Shown here in pieces: positions 48,487 through 56,616 of a stretch of DNA of 64,000 nucleotides. The notes under the pieces are model-generated. The model worked only from the letters and a program-made list of their open reading frames with translations, had not been told where the DNA came from and did no database searches. Source of the stretch: Streptomyces sp. NBC_00370 (GTDB lineage: Bacteria; Actinomycetota; Actinomycetes; Streptomycetales; Streptomycetaceae); contig NZ_CP107968.1 in assembly GCF_036084755.1 (NCBI RefSeq), forward strand, positions 4,984,501 to 5,048,500. Direction: 5' to 3'. Position 1 is the stretch's first letter; every line of letters starts with the position of its first letter. The position numbers and the translations under genes were made by a program.

Positions 48487-49770
48487 GTGACCGAGCCCCT
48501 CTCCGAGAACACCGCAGATGTGATCGTCGTCGGTGCGGGCCCGGCCGGCTCGACCACCGCGTACTACCTCGCCAAGGCGGGACTCGACGTCCTGCTGCTG
48601 GAGAAGACGGCGTTCCCGCGCGAGAAGGTCTGTGGCGACGGGCTCACCCCGCGCGCCACGAAGCAGTTGGTGTCCATGGGCATCGACATCTCCGAAGAGG
48701 CGGGCTGGCTGCGCAACAAGGGCCTGCGGATCATCGGCGGCGGTGTGCGGCTCCAGCTCGACTGGCCGGACCTCGCCACGTACCCGGACTACGGACTCGT
48801 CCGCAAGCGCGACGACTTCGACGAGCAGCTGGCCCGGCAGGCGCAGAAGGCCGGCGCCCGGCTGTACGAGCGCTGCAACGTGGGCGCGCCGATCCTCGAC
48901 GAGCGCACGGGCCACATCACCGGCGTCAACGCGAAGCTCGGTGAGGAGAAGACCCCGGTCACCTTCCACGCGCCGCTCGTGGTCGCCGCCGACGGCAACT
49001 CCACCCGGCTGTCGCTCGCGATGGGCCTGCACCGCCGCGAGGACCGCCCGATGGGCGTCGCCGTCCGCACGTACTTCACCTCGCCGCGCCACGACGACGA
49101 CTACCTGGAGTCCTGGCTGGAGCTGTGGGACAGGCGCGGCCCGCAGGACCGGCTGCTGCCCGGCTACGGCTGGATCTTCGGCATGGGCGACGGCACGTCC
49201 AACGTGGGCCTCGGCATCCTCGACTCCTCCGCCGCCTTCCGCGAGCTGGACTGGCGCGAGGTGCTGAAGGCCTGGTGCGCCTCGATGCCGGCGGACTGGG
49301 GCTACGTCCCGGAGAACATGACGATGCCGATCCGCGGCGCCGCCCTCCCGATGGCCTTCAACCGCCAGCCGCACTACACGAAGGGCCTGTTGCTCGTCGG
49401 CGACGCGGGCGGCCTGATCAACCCGTTCAACGGCGAGGGCATCGCCTACGCGATGGAGTCGGGCCAGATCGCCGCCGACGTGATGGTCCAGGCGGTCTCC
49501 CGCGCGACCCCGGCCCAGCGCGAACTGGCCCTCCAGCGCTACCCGAAGGTCCTCAAGGACACCTACGGCGGCTACTACACCCTGGGCCGCGCCTTCGTGA
49601 AGCTCATCGGCAACCCCAAGATCATGAAGATCGCGGCCCAACGCGGCCTGACCCACCCGATGCTGATGCGCTTCACCCTGAAGATGCTGGCGAACCTGAC
49701 GGACCCGACGGGCGGCGACGCGATGGACCGCATCATCAACGGCCTGACAAAGGTAGCCCCGAAGGCCTGA
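48487..49770 (+). CDS. Geranylgeranyl reductase-family flavoprotein
   Basis: This 427-residue FAD enzyme has DVIVVGAGPAGSTTAYYLAKAG at the N-terminus, FPREKVCGDGLTPRATKQL and LLVGDAGGLINPFNGEGIAYAMESG, all typical of the family. In mycobacteria a close relative (MenJ) saturates one isoprene unit of menaquinone; the position between menG and nuo suggests the same role here (SCO4559 equivalent, from memory). GTG 48487 lies in CCGCTGTGACC. A bidirectional terminator follows. Confidence 0.9.
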   Translation: MTEPLSENTADVIVVGAGPAGSTTAYYLAKAGLDVLLLEKTAFPREKVCGDGLTPRATKQLVSMGIDISEEAGWLRNKGLRIIGGGVRLQLDWPDLATYPDYGLVRKRDDFDEQLARQAQKAGARLYERCNVGAPILDERTGHITGVNAKLGEEKTPVTFHAPLVVAADGNSTRLSLAMGLHRREDRPMGVAVRTYFTSPRHDDDYLESWLELWDRRGPQDRLLPGYGWIFGMGDGTSNVGLGILDSSAAFRELDWREVLKAWCASMPADWGYVPENMTMPIRGAALPMAFNRQPHYTKGLLLVGDAGGLINPFNGEGIAYAMESGQIAADVMVQAVSRATPAQRELALQRYPKVLKDTYGGYYTLGRAFVKLIGNPKIMKIAAQRGLTHPMLMRFTLKMLANLTDPTGGDAMDRIINGLTKVAPKA

Positions 49771-49776
49771 CGTCGT

Positions 49777-49820
49777 ACGCGAAAGGCCCGCACCCCCCGT
49801 CGGGTGCGGGCCTTTCGCGT
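49777..49820. terminator. Strong bidirectional terminator
   Basis: Perfect 19-bp arms (49777-49795 and 49802-49820) contain AAAGGCCCGCACCC and its complement around a 6-base loop. They lie between the convergent reductase and NlpC/P60 genes. Confidence 0.9.
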
Positions 49821-49839
49821 GTGTCCGGTGTGTGGTGCG

Positions 49840-50667
49840 TCAGAGGACGCGGACCGCGCCCGACGGCGGGTCCCAGTCCAGGGACTTCTCCACCACTCCC
49901 GTGCTCGGGTTCTGCGCGCCGACGAACTGGCCGTCGCCCACGTAGATCCCCGTGTGGTACGCGCTGCCCGCGCCGCCCCAGTAGAGGATGTCGCCCGGCT
50001 GGAGGTTGCTCAGGGAGACCTGGGTGCCGGCCGTCGACTGCGAGCCGGAGACCCGGGGGAGGTCGACGCCGACCGAGCGGTAGGCCGCCTGGACCAGGCC
50101 CGAGCAGTCCCAGGCGTTGGGGCCCGTGGAGCCCATCACGTACGCGTCGCCGAGCTGCGCCTTCGCGAAGGCGACCACGGCGCCGGCCGAGCCGGAGGCT
50201 GTGGAGGCGCTGTACGAGCCCGAGTCGGACGTGGAGGCCGCGGTGGTGGTCGCGGTGAGGGTGGTGCGTTCCGTGGTGCGAGAGGCGCGCTCGGCGGCCT
50301 TCGCGCGGGCGGCCTTCTCCGCCCTCTCCGCCTTCTTCTTCGCTTCGGCCTTGCGCTCGGCCTCGGCGTGCGCCTTCTTGGCGGCGTGTGCCGCCTTGGT
50401 GGCTGCCGCGTCTTCCTGGGCCTGAAGTTCCAGGGTGAGCGCGATCTGCTGGGTGGCTTCGGCGGACTGTGCCGCGCTGCCCGCCAACCCGGTGGTGAGC
50501 GTGGGGATCTCGATGGTCTGGGTCACCGGCTCGGCGTTCGCCGGGCCGGCAGCACCTGCCACCGCGATGGTGCTGAGGACGCCACCGGCAACTCCGGCAC
50601 GGAGCGCGGTTCTCGACGCACTCTGGCGGGGCTTCCGGTGGCTTCGTATGAGAGCGGTGTGGGACAT
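49840..50667 (-). CDS. Secreted NlpC/P60 peptidoglycan hydrolase
   Basis: This 275-residue protein has a long signal peptide (RTALRAGVAGGVLSTIAVAGAAGPANAE), an Ala/Lys/Glu-rich coiled segment (KAAHAAKKAHAEAERKAEAKKKAER) and a C-terminal C40 peptidase domain with catalytic Cys in WDCSGLVQAAYRSVG and His in AYHTGIYVGDG. It would cut peptide links in peptidoglycan. ATG 50667 is the family-type start (MSHTALIRSHRK); a longer version reaches 50724. No ydaO-type riboswitch could be confirmed upstream. Confidence 0.92.
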   Translation of the reverse strand: MSHTALIRSHRKPRQSASRTALRAGVAGGVLSTIAVAGAAGPANAEPVTQTIEIPTLTTGLAGSAAQSAEATQQIALTLELQAQEDAAATKAAHAAKKAHAEAERKAEAKKKAERAEKAARAKAAERASRTTERTTLTATTTAASTSDSGSYSASTASGSAGAVVAFAKAQLGDAYVMGSTGPNAWDCSGLVQAAYRSVGVDLPRVSGSQSTAGTQVSLSNLQPGDILYWGGAGSAYHTGIYVGDGQFVGAQNPSTGVVEKSLDWDPPSGAVRVL

Positions 50668-51253
50668 GGGACAACCCGTATCAGGGGTTCCCGGGTTGCC
50701 GTCAAGCAAGGTGTGTTGCGCCACAGTTACGTTCGGAATCTGTGAATCCGCTTATTCGGGGCCTTTATTGACGCCGTAACGGGCAAAACGGGCAGTCGCG
50801 ATCACGGGCATGATCACGGCCTTTCAGCTAAACGCCCGAATTGCCCGCCGCCTACCATCCCTTCACACGGTTGGCCAAGCCCCGCTTTTCCGCCATCTTC
50901 GCGACGTGGCACAGGTCACACCGTCGGCACGCGCGGGTGGGAATTGTCCGGACCCGTCGCTCGTGAATGCGCGCACGTGTCCACCTCGCTCCGCGCGACC
51001 CCCTCGACCGGGTGAGCGCGAGCGCCTTATCACCCAAAAGCCGTCCATCGCCAATTTGCCTGTATCGAGCACCGCTTGATAGAGGCGGGCGGCCACGACC
51101 AGCGGCAACGCCCGCCGTTGTGACGTCGGGTGACCGTTCGGGCGCCTCACGTGGGACGGCTTCCGCTCATCCGACTTCATGATCCTCGGCCGGGTGGTGG
51201 AGATCACAAAGCCCTTGTCGCACCCCGTGTCGCAGATCACAGACCACCAGGCA
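50668..51253. other. Intergenic region between the NlpC/P60 gene and nuoA
   Basis: About 590 bases carry no supported gene. Short frames on either strand lack codon bias. The left part should contain the promoter of the hydrolase gene, the right part the nuo promoter. No obvious riboswitch or small RNA fold was confirmed. Confidence 0.45.
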
Positions 51254-51259
51254 TAGGAT
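51254..51259 (+). promoter_or_regulatory. Probable -10 element of the nuo operon
   Basis: TAGGAT, in GCATAGGATGC, fits the Streptomyces vegetative -10 consensus and lies 114 bases before the nuoA start codon. A clear -35 is not evident. It would put transcription start near 51266. Confidence 0.45.
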
Positions 51260-51275
51260 GCGGGGCAGCCGGGCT

Positions 51276-51291
51276 TGTGAACTGCCTCACA
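51276..51291. promoter_or_regulatory. Rex operator upstream of nuoA
   Basis: TGTGAACTGCCTCACA matches the Streptomyces Rex consensus TGTGAACNNNTTCACA at 12 of 13 fixed positions. It lies just downstream of the presumed -10 element, as expected for a repressor site. The nuo operon is an established Rex target in S. coelicolor. Confidence 0.75.
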
Positions 51292-51372
51292 TGTAAGCGA
51301 TCTTCGTGGGGTGGCGAGCGAAAAGCCCGCTGCGGTCCATCGGTCAAGGACGACTGGAAGGAGCTGAGGAGC

Positions 51373-51732
51373 GTGAATGCCTACGCGCCCATCCTCGTGC
51401 TCGGCGCCCTCGGAGCTGGGTTTGCGATCTTCTCCGTGGTGATGGCCACGCTTATCGGCCCAAAACGGTACAACAGGGCGAAACTTGAAGCGTACGAGTG
51501 CGGGATCGAACCGACGCCGACACCCGCCGGGGGCGGTCGCTTCCCCATCAAGTACTACCTGACGGCGATGCTCTTCATCGTCTTCGACATCGAGATCGTC
51601 TTCCTTTACCCCTGGGCGGTCACTTTCGACTCCCTGGGGATTTTCGGGCTCGTGGAGATGCTGCTCTTCGTGCTCACCGTCTTCGTCGCCTACGCGTATG
51701 TGTGGCGGCGGGGCGGTCTGGAATGGGACTAG
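51373..51732 (+). CDS. nuoA: NADH-quinone oxidoreductase subunit A
   Basis: This 119-residue protein has three membrane helices with the conserved YECGIEP and FDIEIVFLYPWAV segments. It is part of the membrane arm next to the quinone site of complex I, which oxidises NADH and reduces menaquinone. GTG 51373 follows GAGGAG. It is the first gene of the nuo operon, which runs on the plus strand through the window end. Confidence 0.95.
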   Translation: MNAYAPILVLGALGAGFAIFSVVMATLIGPKRYNRAKLEAYECGIEPTPTPAGGGRFPIKYYLTAMLFIVFDIEIVFLYPWAVTFDSLGIFGLVEMLLFVLTVFVAYAYVWRRGGLEWD

Positions 51733-51751
51733 AGGGGCTGAGGGGCCACCA

Positions 51752-52306
51752 ATGGGACTCGAAGAGAAGCTGCCGAGCGGTTTCCTGCTGACCACCGTCG
51801 AACAGGCGCAGGGCTGGGTGCGGAGTTCGTCCATGTTCCCCGCGACCTTCGGCCTTGCCTGCTGTGCCATCGAGATGATGACGACGGGTGCCGGACGGTA
51901 CGACCTGGCACGGTTCGGGATGGAGGTCTTCCGCGGTTCACCGCGCCAGGCCGACCTGATGATCGTCGCAGGCCGGGTGAGCCAGAAGATGGCGCCCGTG
52001 CTGCGGCAGGTCTACGACCAGATGCCCAACCCCAAGTGGGTGATCTCCATGGGGGTCTGCGCCTCGTCGGGCGGGATGTTCAACAACTACGCCATCGTCC
52101 AGGGTGTCGACCACGTCGTCCCCGTCGACATCTATCTGCCCGGCTGCCCGCCGCGGCCCGAGATGCTGATGGACGCGATCCTCAAGCTCCACGCGAAGAT
52201 CAAGGACGGCAAGCTCGGCGTCAACGCGGAGGAAGCCGCCCGCGAGGCGGAGGAAGCGGCCCTCAAGGCGCTCCCCACCATCGAGATGAAGGGGCTGCTG
52301 CGGTGA
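51752..52306 (+). CDS. nuoB: NADH-quinone oxidoreductase subunit B
   Basis: This 184-residue protein holds the N2 [4Fe-4S] cluster through C37, C38, C103 and C132 (GLACCAIEM, SMGVCASSGG, YLPGCPPRPE), the last cluster before quinone. The C-terminal 30 residues are Glu/Ala-rich. ATG 51752 lies 19 bases after nuoA; its stop overlaps nuoC (GTGA). Confidence 0.96.
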   Translation: MGLEEKLPSGFLLTTVEQAQGWVRSSSMFPATFGLACCAIEMMTTGAGRYDLARFGMEVFRGSPRQADLMIVAGRVSQKMAPVLRQVYDQMPNPKWVISMGVCASSGGMFNNYAIVQGVDHVVPVDIYLPGCPPRPEMLMDAILKLHAKIKDGKLGVNAEEAAREAEEAALKALPTIEMKGLLR

Positions 52307-53061
52307 CCGACGAGCAGCGATCCGCCGAAGCGGCGAACGGGTCCGGGCAGAACGGATCCGGCAAGAACGTTCCCTCCGAGCGGAACCAGGCCGCCGAGGT
52401 CATCCGGGTCAAGCGGGGGATGTTCGGCGCCGAGAACGGCGGCGACACCTCCGGCTACGGCGGACTCGTCAGGCCCGTGGCCCTCCCGGGCGCCTCGTCA
52501 CGTCCGTACGGCGGCCGGGACGGCGTCTTCGACGAGATCGCCGACGAACTCGAAGGCGCCCTCGACGAGCAGGGACTCCTGCCCGAGAACGCGATCGAGA
52601 AGACGGTCGTCGACCGCGGCGAGATGACCTTCCACATCGCCCGTGAGCATCTGGTCCAGGTCGCGCGCACCCTGCGTGACGACCCGGCGCTGCGCTTCGA
52701 GCTGTGTACGGGGGTGTCGGGCGTCCACTACCTCGGTGACAAGGGCCGCGAGCTGCACGCCGTCTACCACCTGCGCTCGATCACCCACAGCCGGCTGATC
52801 CGCCTGGAGGTGTCGGCCCCCGACGCCGACCCGCACGTGCCGTCCCTGGTCGAGATCTATCCGACCAACGACTGGCACGAGCGCGAGACGTACGACTTCT
52901 TCGGCCTGATCTTCGACGGTCACCCGGCCCTGACCCGGATCATGATGCCGGACGACTGGCAGGGCTTCCCGCAGCGCAAGGACTATCCGCTCGGCGGTAT
53001 CGCCGTCGAGTACAAGGGCGCCCAGATCCCGGCTCCGGACCAGCGGAGGTCGTACTCCTGA
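52303..53061 (+). CDS. nuoC: NADH-quinone oxidoreductase subunit C
   Basis: This 252-residue peripheral-arm subunit ends with the conserved DWHERETYDFFGLIFDGHPALTRIMMPDDWQGFPQRKDYPL. It has a roughly 90-residue N-terminal extension rich in Gly, Asn and Ser, longer than in proteobacteria. GTG 52303 overlaps nuoB; the stop TGATG overlaps nuoD. Confidence 0.95.
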   Translation: MTDEQRSAEAANGSGQNGSGKNVPSERNQAAEVIRVKRGMFGAENGGDTSGYGGLVRPVALPGASSRPYGGRDGVFDEIADELEGALDEQGLLPENAIEKTVVDRGEMTFHIAREHLVQVARTLRDDPALRFELCTGVSGVHYLGDKGRELHAVYHLRSITHSRLIRLEVSAPDADPHVPSLVEIYPTNDWHERETYDFFGLIFDGHPALTRIMMPDDWQGFPQRKDYPLGGIAVEYKGAQIPAPDQRRSYS

Positions 53062-54392
53062 TGTCAACTCCCCAAGCCCCGCACGCGACTCCCCGCGCCA
53101 CGACCGAGGGCACCGTCTACACGGTCACCGGCGGCGACTGGGACGAGGTCGTCGAATCGGCGGTCAAGAGCGACGACGAGCGCATCGTCGTCAACATGGG
53201 CCCGCAGCACCCGTCCACGCACGGCGTGCTGCGGCTGATCCTGGAGATCGACGGCGAGACCGTCACCGAGGCCCGCTGCGGCATCGGTTACCTGCACACC
53301 GGCATCGAGAAGAACCTCGAATACCGCACGTGGACGCAGGGCACCACGTTCGTCACGCGCATGGACTACCTGACGTCGTTCTTCAACGAGACGGCGTACT
53401 GCCTCGGCGTGGAGAAGCTGCTCGGCATCGAGGACCAGATCCCGGACCGGGCCACCGCCATCCGCGTCCTGCTGATGGAGCTGAACCGGCTCTCCTCGCA
53501 CCTGGTCGCCATCGCCACCGGCGGTATGGAGCTCGGCGCGACCACGATCATGATCTACGGCTTCCGCGATCGTGAACTGATTCTCGACGCCTACGAGCTG
53601 ATCACCGGGCTGCGCATGAACCACGCGTTCATCCGCCCCGGCGGCCTCGCCCAGGACCTGCCGGCCGGCGCCGTCGACCATCTGCGCGGGATGCTCAAGA
53701 CGCTCCGCAAGAACCTGCCGGAGTACGACAAGCTCGCCACCGGCAACCCCATCTTCAAGGCCCGTATGCAGGACGTCGGTTACCTCGACCTGGCGGGCTG
53801 CATGGCGCTCGGCGCTACGGGGCCGATCCTGCGGGCCGCCGGACTCCCGCACGACCTGCGCAAGTCCGACCCGTACTGCGGCTACGAGAACTACGACTTC
53901 GAGATCCCGACCGCGGAGACCTGCGACTCCTACGGCCGCTTCCTGATCCGGCTTGAGGAGATGCGGCAGTCGCTGCGGATCGTCGAGCAGATCCTGGACC
54001 GGCTCGAACCCGGCCCGGTCATGGTCGCGGACAAGAAGATCGCCTGGCCCGCGCAGCTCGCGCTCGGCCCGGACGGACTCGGCAACTCGCTCGACCACAT
54101 CAAGAACATCATGGGCACGTCCATGGAGGCTCTGATCCATCACTTCAAACTGGTGACGGAGGGCTTCCGCGTCCCGGCGGGACAGGCGTACGCGGCGGTC
54201 GAGTCGCCCAAGGGCGAACTCGGCGCGCACGTCGTCTCCGACGGGGGCACGCGCCCGTACCGGGTCCACTTCAGGGACCCGTCCTTCACCAATCTCCAGG
54301 CCATGGCCGCGATGTGTGAGGGCGGCCAGGTCGCCGACGTCATCGTCGCTGTCGCGTCCATCGACCCCGTGATGGGAGGCGTCGACCGGTGA
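53061..54392 (+). CDS. nuoD: NADH-quinone oxidoreductase subunit D
   Basis: This 443-residue subunit, with NuoB, forms the quinone pocket; NMGPQHPSTHGVLRL and GYLHTGIEKNLEYRTWTQGT contain the conserved His and residues lining it. HVVSDGGTRPYRVHFRDPSFTN is near the end. A short unconserved N-terminus precedes residue 35. Confidence 0.96.
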   Translation: MSTPQAPHATPRATTEGTVYTVTGGDWDEVVESAVKSDDERIVVNMGPQHPSTHGVLRLILEIDGETVTEARCGIGYLHTGIEKNLEYRTWTQGTTFVTRMDYLTSFFNETAYCLGVEKLLGIEDQIPDRATAIRVLLMELNRLSSHLVAIATGGMELGATTIMIYGFRDRELILDAYELITGLRMNHAFIRPGGLAQDLPAGAVDHLRGMLKTLRKNLPEYDKLATGNPIFKARMQDVGYLDLAGCMALGATGPILRAAGLPHDLRKSDPYCGYENYDFEIPTAETCDSYGRFLIRLEEMRQSLRIVEQILDRLEPGPVMVADKKIAWPAQLALGPDGLGNSLDHIKNIMGTSMEALIHHFKLVTEGFRVPAGQAYAAVESPKGELGAHVVSDGGTRPYRVHFRDPSFTNLQAMAAMCEGGQVADVIVAVASIDPVMGGVDR

Positions 54393-55249
54393 CGACCACA
54401 CCCGCCAACTCCGAGGTCAGCCTGGGGATGCCCCAGCTGCCCGCCCCGGACTTCCCGGCCGATGTGCGGGCCAGGCTGGAGACCGACGCGAAGGAGATCA
54501 TCGCGCGCTACCCGGGCTCCAGGTCGGCGCTGCTGCCGCTGCTGCACCTCGTGCAGTCGGAGGAGGGCTACGTCTCCCGTACGGGCATGGCGTTCTGCGC
54601 CGACCAACTCGGCCTGACGACCGCCGAGGTCACGGCCGTCGCGACCTTCTACACCATGTACCGGCGCAAGCCGAGCGGTGACTACCAGGTCGGCGTCTGC
54701 ACCAACACGCTCTGCGCGGTGATGGGCGGCGACGCCATCTTCGACGAACTGAAGCAGCACCTCGGGGTCGGCAACGACGAGACCACCGAGGACGGCAAGG
54801 TCACCCTCGAACACATCGAGTGCAACGCGGCCTGCGACTTCGCCCCCGTGGTGATGGTCAACTGGGAGTTCTTCGACAACCAGACGCCGGACAGCGCCAA
54901 GCAGCTCGTCGACGACCTGCGGGAGGGCCGTCCCGTCGCGCCCACCCGTGGCGCACCGCTGTGCACGTACAAGGAGACGGCCAGGATCCTCGCCGGGTTC
55001 CCCGACGAGCGCCCCGGTGCCGTCGAGGCGACCGGCGGCGCGGGACCCGCCTCGCTGATCGGTCTGCGGCTCGCCAGGGGCGAGAGCACCCAGCGTGTGG
55101 TGTCGCCGCGCGGCGGGGACGACGCGGCCGCTCCCAAGGACGCACCGCAGCCCGGCTCCCAGCACCTCAGCTCGCACGACGCACCGCAGGACACCTCGGC
55201 CTCCGACCCCGCGCACCCCGCCGGGCCCGCAGCCGAGGAGGGGGAGTGA
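54389..55249 (+). CDS. nuoE: NADH-quinone oxidoreductase subunit E
   Basis: This 286-residue subunit holds the N1a [2Fe-2S] cluster through C104, C109, C145 and C149 (GVCTNTLCAVMGG, ECNAACDFAPVVMVN). About 70 residues after 215 form a disordered Asp/Pro/Ser-rich tail, making it longer than the usual 160-250 residues. GTG 54389 overlaps nuoD. Confidence 0.95.
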   Translation: MTTTPANSEVSLGMPQLPAPDFPADVRARLETDAKEIIARYPGSRSALLPLLHLVQSEEGYVSRTGMAFCADQLGLTTAEVTAVATFYTMYRRKPSGDYQVGVCTNTLCAVMGGDAIFDELKQHLGVGNDETTEDGKVTLEHIECNAACDFAPVVMVNWEFFDNQTPDSAKQLVDDLREGRPVAPTRGAPLCTYKETARILAGFPDERPGAVEATGGAGPASLIGLRLARGESTQRVVSPRGGDDAAAPKDAPQPGSQHLSSHDAPQDTSASDPAHPAGPAAEEGE

Positions 55250-56616
55250 TGACGACCATGCCGACCGAAGTCGACGAGCACGGCACCAGCCCGGAGAAAC
55301 TCCTGGCACCGGTCCTGTCCGCGTTCTGGGACCAGCCGGAGTCCTGGACGCTGGACACCTACCAGCGGCACGACGGCTACGAGGGACTGAAGAAGGCCCT
55401 CGCGATGTCGCCCGACGACCTCATCGCTTACGTCAAGGACGCGGGTCTGCGCGGCCGTGGCGGCGCCGGCTTCCCGACCGGGATGAAGTGGCAGTTCATC
55501 CCGCAGGGCGACGGCAAGCCGCACTATCTCGTCGTCAACGCCGACGAGTCGGAGCCCGGCACCTGCAAGGACATGCCGCTCCTCTTCGCCAACCCGCACT
55601 CCCTCATCGAGGGCATCGTGATCGCCTGTTACGCGATCCGCTCCTCGCTCGCCTTCATCTACGTACGCGGCGAGGTCGTGCCGGTCCTGCGCAGGCTGCA
55701 CGAAGCCGTGCGCGAGGCGTACGAGGCCGGCTACCTCGGCAAGGACATCCTGGGCAGCGGACTCGACCTCGACATCGTCGTGCACGCGGGCGCCGGCGCG
55801 TACATCTGCGGTGAGGAAACCGCGCTGCTCGACTCCCTGGAGGGCCGTCGCGGACAGCCCAGGCTGCGTCCTCCCTTCCCCGCGGTCGCGGGGCTCTACG
55901 CATGCCCCACTGTGGTGAACAACGTGGAGTCCATCGCGTCCGTTCCCGCGATCCTGCAGCGCGGCAAGGACTGGTTCAAATCGATGGGCAGCGAGAAGTC
56001 CCCGGGCTTCACGCTCTACTCGCTCAGCGGCCACGTCGCCAACCCCGGCCAGTACGAGGGCCCGCTCGGGCTCACCCTGCGCCAGCTGCTCGACATGGGC
56101 GGCGGCATCAGGGCGGGCCACCGGCTCAAGTTCTGGACGCCCGGCGGCTCTTCGACGCCGATGTTCACCGAGGAGCACCTCGACGTCGCCCTGGACTACG
56201 AGGGCGTCGGCGCGGCCGGCTCCATGCTCGGCACCAAGGCGCTCCAGTGCTTCGACGAGACGACCTGTGTCGTACGGGCCGTCACCCGCTGGACCGAGTT
56301 CTACGCCCACGAGTCCTGCGGCAAGTGCACGCCGTGCCGTGAAGGCACCTACTGGCTCGTCCAGTTGCTGCGCGACATCGAGGCGGGCAAGGGCCAGATG
56401 TCCGACCTGGACAAGCTGAACGACATCGCCGACACGATCAACGGCAAGTCGTTCTGCGCGCTCGGCGACGGCGCCGCCGCCCCGATCTTCTCCTCGCTCA
56501 AGTACTTCCGCGAGGAGTACGAGCAGCACATCACGGGCAAGGGCTGCCCCCTCGACCCCGCGAAGTCCACCGTGTGGGCAGACCAGCACAACCCGCACCT
56601 GGAGGTGAACGCATGA
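55249..56616 (+). CDS. nuoF: NADH-quinone oxidoreductase subunit F
   Basis: This 455-residue subunit is the NADH entry point. It has the FMN/NAD site GRGGAGFPTGMKW (69-81), GEETALLDSLEG, and the N3 [4Fe-4S] ligands C357, C360, C363 (CGKCTPC) and C403. ATG 55249 is the last base of the nuoE stop plus TG (TGATG). Its stop overlaps nuoG. Confidence 0.96.
   Translation: MTTMPTEVDEHGTSPEKLLAPVLSAFWDQPESWTLDTYQRHDGYEGLKKALAMSPDDLIAYVKDAGLRGRGGAGFPTGMKWQFIPQGDGKPHYLVVNADESEPGTCKDMPLLFANPHSLIEGIVIACYAIRSSLAFIYVRGEVVPVLRRLHEAVREAYEAGYLGKDILGSGLDLDIVVHAGAGAYICGEETALLDSLEGRRGQPRLRPPFPAVAGLYACPTVVNNVESIASVPAILQRGKDWFKSMGSEKSPGFTLYSLSGHVANPGQYEGPLGLTLRQLLDMGGGIRAGHRLKFWTPGGSSTPMFTEEHLDVALDYEGVGAAGSMLGTKALQCFDETTCVVRAVTRWTEFYAHESCGKCTPCREGTYWLVQLLRDIEAGKGQMSDLDKLNDIADTINGKSFCALGDGAAAPIFSSLKYFREEYEQHITGKGCPLDPAKSTVWADQHNPHLEVNA

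Noticed and set aside
50668..50860. Possible ydaO-type (c-di-AMP) riboswitch before the NlpC/P60 gene
   Set aside because: Such elements often precede cell-wall hydrolase genes in Streptomyces, but I could not find the conserved core bases on the minus strand.
53064..54401. Minus-strand open frame opposite nuoD
   Set aside because: Antisense to a conserved gene; composition only.
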